Shown here: one piece after another, positions 1 to 7,050 of the stretch
Layout: every line of letters begins with the position of its first letter
Position numbering within the stretch: position 1 is the stretch's first letter
Assembly: GCA_949127695.1 (NCBI GenBank)
Contig: CASBQH010000498.1
Location: 1 to 8,255 of the forward strand
Direction: 5' to 3'
From: Synechococcales cyanobacterium PMM_0073
Lineage (GTDB): Bacteria; Cyanobacteriota; Cyanobacteriia; Elainellales; Elainellaceae
Length of the DNA stretch: 8,255 nucleotides
The notes under the pieces: generated by a model
What the model saw: only the letters and a program-made list of their open reading frames with translations
Database searches by the model: none
What the model was told of the DNA's origin: nothing
Position numbers and translations under genes: made by a program

Positions 1-1
1 G

Positions 2-2122
2 GTTTCAGGCTATCCGTTTGTCTCTGGACTGAATACCGCTGCGGCCTGCCTCATCATGCTGGCGCAGCATCTCGGCTCGCCCGTGCAGCAAGACTGGATG
101 CAGCGCCAGGTGCGCGGTCAGCGTCCCAAAGATTTGGTGACAGCAGGCGAAAAAGCCGGGATGCAGATGCGCCGCCTGTTAATCGTAGACTGGCGTGACC
201 TGAAGCAAAGCAGCTTTCCGGTCTTGCTCCAGTGGCAGCAGCCTGATCACTGGGTGGTGGCCTACGGCGTGCGCGGCGATCGGCTGATTGTGGCTGACCC
301 CATGAATCCCGCCCAAACCTGCGAGACAATGCCGCGCCAGCTGGTGCAAACGGCCTGGGACGGCCAGCTCTGGCAGGTAGAATTGATCCAAAAGCAGGAA
401 AAATTCAACCTCAGCTGGTTTTTGCCCGCCGTCTGGAAATTCCGCTATCTGCTGGGTGAGGTGCTGCTGGCTTCATTCACGCTTCAGCTCTTAGGCTTAA
501 CCAGCCCAATTATCACCCAGGTGATCATCGACAAGGTGATGGTGCAGGGCAGCCTCTCCACGCTAGATGTGATGGCCTTTGCCCTAATTGCGGCGGCAAT
601 CTTCGAGGCATTTCTCGGCATCCTGCGGATGTTTGTCTTCACCCACACCACCAATCGGCTCGATCTGGCGCTCTCAGCCCAGCTGTTTCGGCATCTGCTG
701 CGGCTGCCGCTCTCTTACTTTGAGGCGCGGCGAGTGGGTGATACGGTGGCGCGGGTGCAAGAGCTGGAAGAAATCCGCCAGTTTCTCACCGGCACAGCCC
801 TGACGGTGGTGCTCGACAGCATTTTCTCGGTAGTCTATCTGGCGGTAATGTTCTACTACAGCCCCAAGCTGACTGGCGTGGCGATGGCGGTGATTCCGCT
901 GTTTGCCATCCTCACCCTCTGCGCCACCCCAGTGCTGCGCTACTGGCTGAACGAAACCTTCAACCGCAGCGCCGACAGTCAATCGTTTTTGGTAGAAACC
1001 ATCACCGGCATTCACTCGATCAAAGCTCACGCTGCCGAGAAAGCCTCGCGCGATCGCTGGGAAGGTCTCTATGCCCGGTTTGTCCGCACTGGGTTTAAAG
1101 CTTCGACCACCGGCAACATTAGCAATCATATTGGTGATTTTCTCACCAGCTTTTCGGCGCTGCTGATTCTTTGGTTTGGGGCGCAGCTGGTGATTAGGCA
1201 GGAGCTGACGATTGGCCAGCTGGTGGCCTTTCAGATGCTCTCTGGGCATGTCACCGGGCCCTTGCTGCGGCTAATTCAGCTCTGGCAGACCCTGCAAGAA
1301 GTGCTGCTGGCCGTAGACCGAATTGGCGATATTCTTAACGTTGCGCCCGAAGCCGAGCCGGGAACTGGCCTCGTCTTGCCAGCCTTGAAAGGTCAGGTTA
1401 GCTTTGAGCAGATTTTCTTTCGCTATAAAGAAGAGCAGGAGCCAATTTTGCGCGGCGTTTCGTTTGAGGCGCAGCCCGGTCAGTTTGTCGGGATTGTCGG
1501 GCGCAGTGGCTCTGGCAAAAGCACGCTCTCGAAGTTGATCCAGCGGCTCTACCCGTCTGAGTCAGGCCGAATTTCGATTGACGGCTTTGATATTAAGAGC
1601 GCCGACTTGGCTTCGCTGAGGCCGCAAATTGCCGTGGTGCTGCAAGAAGACTTTCTGTTTAACGGCAGCGTGTTAGAAAATATCATGCTGGGCAATCCAG
1701 AAGTTAGCCCGGAACAGGTGATTGAGGCGTCGCGGCTGGCGGTAGCGCATGACTTTGTCTGCGACCTGCCCGACGGCTACGAAACCAACGTGGGCGAGCG
1801 CGGCACTTCGCTCTCTGGCGGGCAGCGGCAGCGGATTACGCTAGCGCGCTTGTTTTTGTCAGATGCGCCAATTTTGATTCTGGATGAGGCCACTAGCCAC
1901 CTCGATGCTGAAACAGAGCAGCAGGTGCTAGAAAACCTGAAGCGGGTGGGCAAAGGCCGCACCATGTTTTTGATTGCCCATCGCTTTGCCCCCCTGAAGC
2001 GCGCCGATCTGATTTTGACGATGGAAAAAGGCGTGATTGTCGAGCGCGGTACGCATGAGAGCCTGCTCCAGCAAAAGGGGCTGTACTGGTCGCTCTATCA
2101 GCGGCAGCAGGCGTCGGTGTAA
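2..2122 (+). CDS. HlyB-type type I secretion ABC exporter with degenerate C39 domain (5' partial)
   Basis: An inner-membrane ABC exporter that would work with a membrane-fusion protein and a TolC-like channel to move an unfolded protein out of the cell in one step. The frame is open to the window start, so the true N-terminus lies upstream; 706 residues are visible (Val at 2-4 is residue 1). Residues about 1-130 form a C39-like domain. The position of the catalytic Cys appears to be Thr12 (GLNTAAACL), while His83 (DHWVVAY) and Asp99 (VADP) remain. Residues about 140-430 are the membrane domain, very close in wording to HlyB (SYFEARRVGDTVARVQEL, NQSFLVE-like). The ATPase domain has Walker A GRSGSGKS (500-507), LSGGQ (604-608), Walker B ILILDE (624-629) and the switch His660, so it should be catalytically competent. 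The C39 fold probably recognises substrate rather than cleaving it, as in HlyB. Cyanobacterial homologues often carry an N-terminal cyclic-nucleotide-binding domain; whether this one does cannot be seen. The next gene, an RTX protein, is a likely substrate. Confidence 0.95.
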   Translation, partial: VSGYPFVSGLNTAAACLIMLAQHLGSPVQQDWMQRQVRGQRPKDLVTAGEKAGMQMRRLLIVDWRDLKQSSFPVLLQWQQPDHWVVAYGVRGDRLIVADPMNPAQTCETMPRQLVQTAWDGQLWQVELIQKQEKFNLSWFLPAVWKFRYLLGEVLLASFTLQLLGLTSPIITQVIIDKVMVQGSLSTLDVMAFALIAAAIFEAFLGILRMFVFTHTTNRLDLALSAQLFRHLLRLPLSYFEARRVGDTVARVQELEEIRQFLTGTALTVVLDSIFSVVYLAVMFYYSPKLTGVAMAVIPLFAILTLCATPVLRYWLNETFNRSADSQSFLVETITGIHSIKAHAAEKASRDRWEGLYARFVRTGFKASTTGNISNHIGDFLTSFSALLILWFGAQLVIRQELTIGQLVAFQMLSGHVTGPLLRLIQLWQTLQEVLLAVDRIGDILNVAPEAEPGTGLVLPALKGQVSFEQIFFRYKEEQEPILRGVSFEAQPGQFVGIVGRSGSGKSTLSKLIQRLYPSESGRISIDGFDIKSADLASLRPQIAVVLQEDFLFNGSVLENIMLGNPEVSPEQVIEASRLAVAHDFVCDLPDGYETNVGERGTSLSGGQRQRITLARLFLSDAPILILDEATSHLDAETEQQVLENLKRVGKGRTMFLIAHRFAPLKRADLILTMEKGVIVERGTHESLLQQKGLYWSLYQRQQASV
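1050..1057. repeat. HIP1 octamer GCGATCGC
   Basis: This exact palindromic HIP1 octamer lies inside the ABC exporter gene. HIP1 is strongly over-represented in many cyanobacterial genomes, so it supports the taxonomic call. I found only this one exact copy; near matches such as GCGATCGG (3415-3422) and AGCGATCGA (near 6107) also occur. Confidence 0.7.
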
Positions 2123-2324
2123 TCAGCGATACCGCTTCTGCCTGCTATGGCAATCATTTCAGCAGCAAACTTTCGCAAATTTCATCGGGAGTTTATTCAG
2201 GATTGGAACAGATGAATTTTAAGTAAATTCCCTGAGAGATCCTACCCAGTCATGTATGTCTTGATAGACACTCGTAGAGAAGTTCTAAGCAGCTACTTTT
2301 AGAGTCAGTTCTTGATAATAGACG

Positions 2325-2344
2325 GCAATTCAAGCTTGAATTGC
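2325..2344. repeat. 20-bp perfect palindrome in the leader of the RTX gene
   Basis: The sequence GCAATTCAAGCTTGAATTGC is perfectly self-complementary over 20 bp with no loop. It lies between the ABC exporter stop (2122) and the ATG at 2411. The symmetry fits a binding site for a dimeric regulator; no T-tract follows, so it does not look like an intrinsic terminator. A GATAAT stretch at 2314-2319 just upstream could be a -10 element, but I see no good -35 box for it. That the palindrome sits here supports reading 2312-2410 as untranslated leader. The rest of 2123-2410 shows no gene or clear terminator. Confidence 0.5.
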
Positions 2345-2410
2345 GCTGATTCATGCTGCTCATTCGCTCAACAATCGTGCAGTTCCTACTCATCAACAGA
2401 TCCGCAAACC

Positions 2411-3742
2411 ATGGCACAGCCGGAAATCTTTAGACTGACCAACGCAGATTTTAGTCAAGCTGCATTCTTGCCCTTCGCAGATGCTACAGGCACTGCCTTG
2501 GCAACCGTGCCTTCTGGTGCTGGGCTTTCAGTCACCTTTGACTTTTACTCCTATAGCGGCACGGGCGGGGATGGCATCAGCTTCTTTTTAGTCGATGGCA
2601 GTCAGCCGCTGGATCGGGCTGGGGGCTTTGGTGGTTCGCTGGGCTATGCGCCAAGGCTAACCGATACAGGCTTAATTCCAGGCATTCTAGGCGGCTATGT
2701 CGGGATTGGCTTTGACGAATTTGGCAACTTTTCCAGCGATTTTGAAGGTCGGACGGGTGGGATTGGAACAATTCCTAATTCTGTCACCGTGCGGGGCAGT
2801 GAAACGACCAACTACGCCTTTTTGGACAGCGTTGTGGCACCGATCGATCTGGATAATCCCGACCCGACTGCAACTCAGGCTAACTCAAAGCGCACGGCTC
2901 AAGTCAACCTCAGCGCGGCGGGTGATTTGCAAGTTAGTCTAGATATCAATCAAAACGGCCTCTTTACTGATCCGGGCGAGACGCTGCTGAGCTTTAACCT
3001 GATTGCAAAAAACGGCGCATTGCCAACCACCTTCCGCTTTGGCTTTGCGGCTTCTACAGGTGGCACCACGAACATCCATGAAGTGGGCAATGTCAGCGTT
3101 AAAGATGCCAGCGGCAACGTCATCGCCGCTAATCTAGTCGCCAGCTTGATTGTTAGAAACCCCAACACCGACAGTACGGTGGATCGTCCGGTGGGCGGCT
3201 CTGGCAACGACATTATTCAAACTGGCGGCGGCAATGACAGCATTACTGGACAGGCTGGCGGTGATATTGTGGTGGGCGGCTCAGGCGCAGATACCATTTC
3301 GGGCGGCGCTGGGGCAGATATCTTTTACTTCAGAGGAGCTAGCAAAGCTGAAGCCCTGAAAGACTCGACGCTCAGCTCTCTCGACAGAATCACCGACTTT
3401 AGCTTTGCCGAAGGCGATCGGTTTGGCCTCGACTTTGACAATAATTTGGAGACGATAGAACGTCCTAGAAGGCTGTTTAACGCGGGCAAAGAGAAAGGTA
3501 ATTTGCAAAAAGCAGCCAAATCTGCCTATGCCGACAAAAACCAGAAGCGACGCGGCGATCAGGCACTCAAAGCGGATGAGGCTGTTTTCTTCCGGCGCGG
3601 TAGCCGCACTTTCCTCTCTGTAAATGATGGTAAAGCTGGTTTCTCGGTGACAAACGATCTGCTGGTGGACGTGACCGGAATCCAGTTCAAGAGTGGCGAT
3701 GCTAGAAAAGGCGGACTCAAGGTTGGCAACTATTTTGTCTAG
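2411..3742 (+). CDS. Secreted L-type-lectin-like / RTX surface protein with cyanobacterial C-terminal domain
   Basis: Probably an extracellular or surface-bound carbohydrate-binding protein; it is 443 residues from the ATG at 2411. Residues about 5-238 resemble the L-type lectin (concanavalin-A-like) fold: a GDGISFFLVDG strand (53-63), glycine-rich GGFGGSLGYA (71-80), GYVGIGFDEFGNFS (95-108) with Asp/Asn in the usual metal-site region, and a late GFAASTGG strand. Residues 262-307 carry about five RTX-type nonapeptides (GGSGNDIIQ, GGSGADTIS, GGAGADIFYF), which bind calcium in the family. Residues about 325-443 match the cyanobacterial C-terminal domain I know as 'bluetail' (LDFDNNL, LFNAGK, YADKNQK, AVFF, FLSVNDGKAGF, VTGIQFK, NYFV). 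There is no Sec signal peptide, which fits type I secretion through the upstream exporter. The frame stays open upstream to a TTG at 2312, but those 33 residues are Cys/Ser-rich, look unlike the family and overlap the palindrome, so I prefer the ATG. No Shine-Dalgarno sequence is evident. The sugar ligand is unknown. Confidence 0.88.
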   Translation: MAQPEIFRLTNADFSQAAFLPFADATGTALATVPSGAGLSVTFDFYSYSGTGGDGISFFLVDGSQPLDRAGGFGGSLGYAPRLTDTGLIPGILGGYVGIGFDEFGNFSSDFEGRTGGIGTIPNSVTVRGSETTNYAFLDSVVAPIDLDNPDPTATQANSKRTAQVNLSAAGDLQVSLDINQNGLFTDPGETLLSFNLIAKNGALPTTFRFGFAASTGGTTNIHEVGNVSVKDASGNVIAANLVASLIVRNPNTDSTVDRPVGGSGNDIIQTGGGNDSITGQAGGDIVVGGSGADTISGGAGADIFYFRGASKAEALKDSTLSSLDRITDFSFAEGDRFGLDFDNNLETIERPRRLFNAGKEKGNLQKAAKSAYADKNQKRRGDQALKADEAVFFRRGSRTFLSVNDGKAGFSVTNDLLVDVTGIQFKSGDARKGGLKVGNYFV

Positions 3743-3756
3743 CTAAATCGCCCAAA

Positions 3757-4998
3757 TTACTGATCTCGCAAAGCCGACTCAGCCTGTCGGGGATAGATTA
3801 GCCAAACGCGCTGTCCGGGCTGGCTGAGGGTTTGTACCAGCGGCGACAGCTCGCTAATTTCGCGTAGCCCAGCCTCGGTTTTAAGCTGAATCCCCTGCTG
3901 GTAGAGCGTGTAGCCACTGCTGTGGGTCGTTCGCAGTCCGGCATAGTAGGCTGACTCTAGCCCCTGCTGCGCTAGCTCAGCTTGGACTCGATGCAGCAAG
4001 TCCTGCTGCTGCTGCGGATCGAGGGCGCTAATCTCTCGGCTCTTAAACAGATCGCGATCAATAAACCGGCGGCTCAAATCGGATAGCACCGGGTCATCAT
4101 GTGAGCGCCAGCGCTGGAGATGATAGAGAAACACGCCGTCATCTGCGTTCAGATAATCTTCTAGCGTCAGCTGATTGCAGTCCTGCGATAGCCATGCTTG
4201 CAGAGTTTGGTCAGCCCAGATTTGGCCAGCCAATTCGCGCGCGCGCTTGAAGGCATGAGACAGCACCCAGGTGGCCGCGATATTTTTAGGATGGTTGTAG
4301 ACTTGGGCATACATAAAGTAGCGCACGATTAAATAATGCTCAATCGCCGCCATTCCTTTGCGCGCCACCACCAGCGCCTGCGTCTCTGGGTCATACCGCA
4401 GCGCCAGCAAAATTCGGTCGAGATCAAGTCGGCCATAGGAGATGCCGGTAAAGTAGCTGTCGCGCATCAGGTAGTCAATCCGGTCGCAGTCGAGCTGACT
4501 AGAGACGAGCTGCCAAACGCAGGCGACCGGATGCTGCTTCTGGTAAATCTGCTGCAATTCGCCCAGCAGCGCCGGGTTGTATGCATCTAGCAAACTGCGA
4601 ATCGGCGCTGACTCTTGCAGAATTCGCGCCGTCCAATGCTCATGCTCGCAGCCAAAAATTTCTTCGCAGGTATGGCTAAAGGGTCCATGTCCAATGTCAT
4701 GCAGCAGCGCCCCGCAGAGCACCACCGCCCGATGCGGCAGCAGTTCTGGATGATGCGCTGCAAGCTGGTCAAACGCCCGCCGCGCCACGGCCATTACGCC
4801 CAAAGAATGCGTAAACCGCGAAGCTTCAGCCCCGTGAAAGGTGAGGCTAGCAGGCCCTAGCTGTCGAATCCGCCGCAGCCGCTGAAACGCAGGCTGGTCA
4901 ATTAGCTGAATCAGCAGCGCCTCAACCGGATCAGCTCGATCGAGCGCAATTGCCCCATGCAGCGGGTCATGATAGGTGCGAACTGAGCGCCCTTCCAC
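3757..4998 (-). CDS. HD-domain phosphohydrolase (COG1078, dGTPase/SAMHD1-like)
   Basis: A cytoplasmic metal-dependent phosphohydrolase of the HD superfamily, in the YdhJ/COG1078 group related to dGTP triphosphohydrolases and SAMHD1. The substrate of this group in cyanobacteria is not settled, so nucleotide hydrolysis is an inference. From the GTG at 4998 (413 residues) it shows RTYHDPLHGAI near the N-terminus, QRLRRIRQLG, the metal ligands His64 (FTHSLG), His100-Asp101 in HDIGHGPFSH, and Asp172 in the DCDRIDYLMRD motif. All the HD residues are present, so it is probably active. The GTG begins one base after the ctpA stop (TGA, 5002-5000), which suggests co-transcription and translational coupling. 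A TTG at 5019 would add seven residues and overlap ctpA by 20 bp; I judge it less likely because family members start close to the RTYHDPLHG motif. Its stop is 14 bp from the convergent RTX gene. Confidence 0.9.
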   Translation of the reverse strand: MEGRSVRTYHDPLHGAIALDRADPVEALLIQLIDQPAFQRLRRIRQLGPASLTFHGAEASRFTHSLGVMAVARRAFDQLAAHHPELLPHRAVVLCGALLHDIGHGPFSHTCEEIFGCEHEHWTARILQESAPIRSLLDAYNPALLGELQQIYQKQHPVACVWQLVSSQLDCDRIDYLMRDSYFTGISYGRLDLDRILLALRYDPETQALVVARKGMAAIEHYLIVRYFMYAQVYNHPKNIAATWVLSHAFKRARELAGQIWADQTLQAWLSQDCNQLTLEDYLNADDGVFLYHLQRWRSHDDPVLSDLSRRFIDRDLFKSREISALDPQQQQDLLHRVQAELAQQGLESAYYAGLRTTHSSGYTLYQQGIQLKTEAGLREISELSPLVQTLSQPGQRVWLIYPRQAESALRDQ

Positions 4999-4999
4999 C

Positions 5000-6244
5000 T
5001 CAGCCCGTGCCTGCGGCAATCGCAGTCCGGCTCAGCAGATCGAGCGCCGCCTGATACTGCGGATCGGCGGGAGTAGCCACCTGCTCGCGGCTGATCGGCG
5101 GATCGATTTGCACGCTCAGATCAGGCAAGATGCCCAGCTTGTTGATGTCGGTATGGCTGGGAGTTTCATATTTGGCAATGGTGACGGCTAGCCCTGAACC
5201 ATCGGAGAGATTGAACAGCGACTGGATTAAGCCTTTGCCAAAGGTGCGTTCGCCCACCAGCTGCGCCCTGCCGTTATCATGCAGCGCTCCGGCCAAAATC
5301 TCGCTGGCGCTGGCCGTGCCCTGATTCACCAGCACCACCAGCGGATCTTGGGTGAGCGCCTGTCCGCTGGCCGAGAAGCTGTCCTGGATGCCGTTGCGGT
5401 TGACGGTATAGACAATCGTGCCTTCATCTAGCCAGAGCCGAGCCACTTCAATTCCGGCCTGGAGCAAGCCGCCCGGATTGCTGCGTAGATCTAAAATATA
5501 GGCGTTGGCATCTGCTGCTTCTAGCTGACGGATGGCTTGGGTGATTTCGGCTGTAGCGTTGGCGTTAAACTGACCTAGCCGAATATAGCCAACGTTGAGG
5601 CCGTCTTGCTGACGCAGCTCAGCATAGACCGGGTTGAGCGCGATCCGGTTGCGGGTCACGGTCACGTCGCGGCTCTGCGCCAGATCTTCACCGTCGCCCA
5701 CCACTGTCAGCGTCACCTGAGTGCCAAGTTTGCCGCGCATCCGCTCAGCGGCTTCGTCTAAAGTGAGGCTAGCGGTGGAAATACCGTTAATTTTGACAAT
5801 TCGATCGCGCGGCTTGATGCCCGCCTGCTCTGCCGGAGAGCCTTCAATCGGCGTGATCACGCGCAGTTCGCCCAGCGGGTTATCTTGGGTAATTTGCAAG
5901 CCGACGCCCGTGAGTTCGCCAGAAGTATTGGTCTGGAGGCTGCGATACTGGTCGGGACGCATGAAGCGGGTGAAGGGGTCATCCAGCGTCGCCAGCATGG
6001 TTTGGATGGCGCTGTAGGTCTGCTCGCGGTCGGTGAGCGGCTGTTGCAGCGCATTCTGCCGCACCAGCCACCAGTTTTGCTGGTTGAAGCTCTCGTCTAC
6101 ATAGGAGCGATCGACAATCCGCCAGACTTCGCTAAACAGCTGCTGCTCTTCGGTGAAAGCAGTGGCAGGGCTGCTAAAAAAACCTAAAAACAGCAGAATT
6201 GGCAGAATGACGATCAGGCCAATTTGGAAAATTCGTTTTGTCAT
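5000..6244 (-). CDS. ctpA: Carboxyl-terminal processing protease CtpA (peptidase S41)
   Basis: A serine protease of family S41. In cyanobacteria CtpA removes the C-terminal extension of the photosystem II D1 precursor on the lumenal side of the thylakoid, which is needed for assembly of the manganese cluster. It is 414 residues, the normal length. Residues 1-29 are a signal peptide (basic MTKR, a hydrophobic core, ATA before Phe30). An N-terminal helical region follows (SYVDESFNQQNWW, DDPFTRFM). A PDZ domain covers about 108-190 (GELTGVGLQI, GSPAEQAGIKPRDRI). The S41 catalytic core holds NPGGLLQAGI, nucleophile Ser312 in NQGTASASEI and general base Lys337 in RTFGKG, 25 residues apart as expected. 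Overall wording is closest to CtpA of Synechocystis as I remember it, rather than to CtpB or CtpC. It starts at ATG 6244; no Shine-Dalgarno is evident. A GATAAT on the minus strand at 6313-6308 could be its -10 element. The HD gene follows directly. Confidence 0.93.
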   Translation of the reverse strand: MTKRIFQIGLIVILPILLFLGFFSSPATAFTEEQQLFSEVWRIVDRSYVDESFNQQNWWLVRQNALQQPLTDREQTYSAIQTMLATLDDPFTRFMRPDQYRSLQTNTSGELTGVGLQITQDNPLGELRVITPIEGSPAEQAGIKPRDRIVKINGISTASLTLDEAAERMRGKLGTQVTLTVVGDGEDLAQSRDVTVTRNRIALNPVYAELRQQDGLNVGYIRLGQFNANATAEITQAIRQLEAADANAYILDLRSNPGGLLQAGIEVARLWLDEGTIVYTVNRNGIQDSFSASGQALTQDPLVVLVNQGTASASEILAGALHDNGRAQLVGERTFGKGLIQSLFNLSDGSGLAVTIAKYETPSHTDINKLGILPDLSVQIDPPISREQVATPADPQYQAALDLLSRTAIAAGTG

Positions 6245-6699
6245 GCAACAGATCTTAAACTTCTAGACCGGGTTCTGGCTACCCAGATCCGTAAGATTGT
6301 CTGTGAAATTATCAGCGAGCTTGCTAAACCTGTTTGGAAAACCCGCTCCGACTAGCGCAAAAGCGGGCTGCTAAAATTCGGTTTCTAGCGCCCAGTTTAC
6401 CATCCATAGATCCAGAATCCCCCCAGAAGCTGCGCCTTCAGCCAAATCTGACAGCTCGACTGGACTCAGCTGGGCAATGCTCAGCGCCAAGAAAAGGAGA
6501 GCGAGAATTTAGGCTAGAGCAAAAAGAGAACAGAAGCGAGAACAGGGATTCAGTCAGATTTGCAGCTTAGTTTCTCCTCTAAACTATTCAATCATTGGGG
6601 TTCACTTCAGTCGCCGCACAAATCTTGAAACGCCCAATGCAGAGCATCACTCGCAGTGAATTGAGCTGAAGTAATGCTCTGAGGTAAATCGTTGCAGGT
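6245..6699. other. 455-bp intergenic stretch without a convincing gene
   Basis: This holds the ctpA leader at its left end and the 3' region of the small membrane-protein gene at its right end. The only sizeable open frame, 6334-6570 plus with a TTG start, encodes a basic, low-complexity peptide with no recognisable motif, and I do not call it. A 6-bp inverted repeat CCCGCT/AGCGGG lies at 6342-6347/6362-6367 with a 14-nt spacer and no T-tract. The part from about 6490 to 6550 is purine-rich. The paired hairpins at 6593-6681 are listed separately. I see no tRNA, rRNA or mobile-element end here. Confidence 0.6.
6593..6681. ncRNA. Two abutting hairpins with complementary loops (possible structured RNA)
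   Basis: Hairpin 1 pairs 6593-6604 with 6626-6639 (CATTGGG with CCCAATG, then five further pairs across two single-base bulges). Hairpin 2 pairs 6640-6647 with 6674-6681 (CAGAGCAT with ATGCTCTG, eight perfect pairs) and has a 5-bp inner hairpin (TCACT/AGTGA, 6647-6659) that shares one base with it. The two abut with no spacer. The loop of hairpin 1 contains CTTCAG (6605-6610) and that of hairpin 2 contains CTGAAG (6666-6671), so the loops could kiss. On the minus strand this lies 19 bases past the stop of the small membrane-protein gene, where it could act as a 3' end or decay barrier. The strand is undecided, no strong U-tract follows, and conservation is untested. Confidence 0.3.
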
Positions 6700-6939
6700 T
6701 TACAACTCATCTGCGTCTTCCTTGTCTAGCAGGTCGGCGGCTTTGCTGCCCAGCAGCCCAAAAATTGCGCCGATGCCCATGCTCCAGGTGGTTTGGGTGG
6801 TTTCAAAGACGCGGGTTTGTTCGGGGGAGAGATTGCCTTTGCCAGCAAGCCAGATGGAGCCTGCACCAGAGAGCAGCGTTAGGGCGACGGCGGTGAAGAA
6901 AACCTGCTGGAACGCGGCGGAGAGTTTGATGGGTTTCAT
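6700..6939 (-). CDS. Small membrane protein with two predicted transmembrane segments
   Basis: A 79-residue protein of unknown function. Residues about 11-32 (VFFTAVALTLLSGAGSIWLA) and 52-64 (MGIGAIFGLLGSK) are hydrophobic, separated by a short polar linker with NLSPEQTRVFETTQTTW. The N-terminus is short and basic and the C-terminus is acidic (KEDADEL). The small size and two-helix layout recall phage holins and many small bacterial inner-membrane proteins, but I recognise no family with certainty. The ATG at 6939 is preceded by a GAGG box nine bases upstream; the frame also allows a TTG at 6954, but that would overlap the box. It is divergent from the broken NACHT gene, with a 111-bp shared upstream region, so the two may be co-regulated or may have moved together. 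The family-like wording of the linker and the good ribosome site argue that it is a real gene. Confidence 0.7.
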   Translation of the reverse strand: MKPIKLSAAFQQVFFTAVALTLLSGAGSIWLAGKGNLSPEQTRVFETTQTTWSMGIGAIFGLLGSKAADLLDKEDADEL

Positions 6940-6948
6940 GGTGGGTTG

Positions 6949-6952
6949 CCTC
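6949..6952 (-). promoter_or_regulatory. Shine-Dalgarno box deciding the start of the small membrane gene
   Basis: GAGG on the minus strand ends nine bases before the ATG at 6939. It favours that ATG over the in-frame TTG at 6954, which would place the box inside the coding sequence. Confidence 0.5.
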
Positions 6953-7050
6953 AAAAGTTGTTGCTCTCATCATGAAAGGGGGCTGTATGATGTCTGGTGT
7001 ATGACTTGCATGAGTTACAACAAGAGCAGTAAAGTTTTTCTGATCAACTC

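Noticed and set aside
674..1249. 191-codon frame on the minus strand inside the ABC exporter gene
   Set aside because: It is fully antisense to a strongly conserved coding region and shows no domain. Long antisense frames are common in GC-rich genes.
2312..2410. N-terminal extension of the RTX protein from the TTG at 2312
   Set aside because: The 33 extra residues are Cys/Ser-rich and unlike the family, are not a signal peptide, and are partly made of the palindrome. The ATG at 2411 begins right before the domain-like sequence.
3180..3330. Repeat array or CRISPR-like region
   Set aside because: The repeated GGCGGC-type units are in-frame codons for the RTX nonapeptides; they vary in sequence and have no spacers.
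6342..6367. Intrinsic terminator at CCCGCT/AGCGGG
   Set aside because: It is a 6-bp stem with a 14-nt loop and no T-tract on either strand, and it lies far from any gene end.
6334..6570. 78-codon open frame in the ctpA upstream region
   Set aside because: It has a TTG start, no ribosome site, a basic and repetitive composition and no recognisable motif. It reads as random open sequence.
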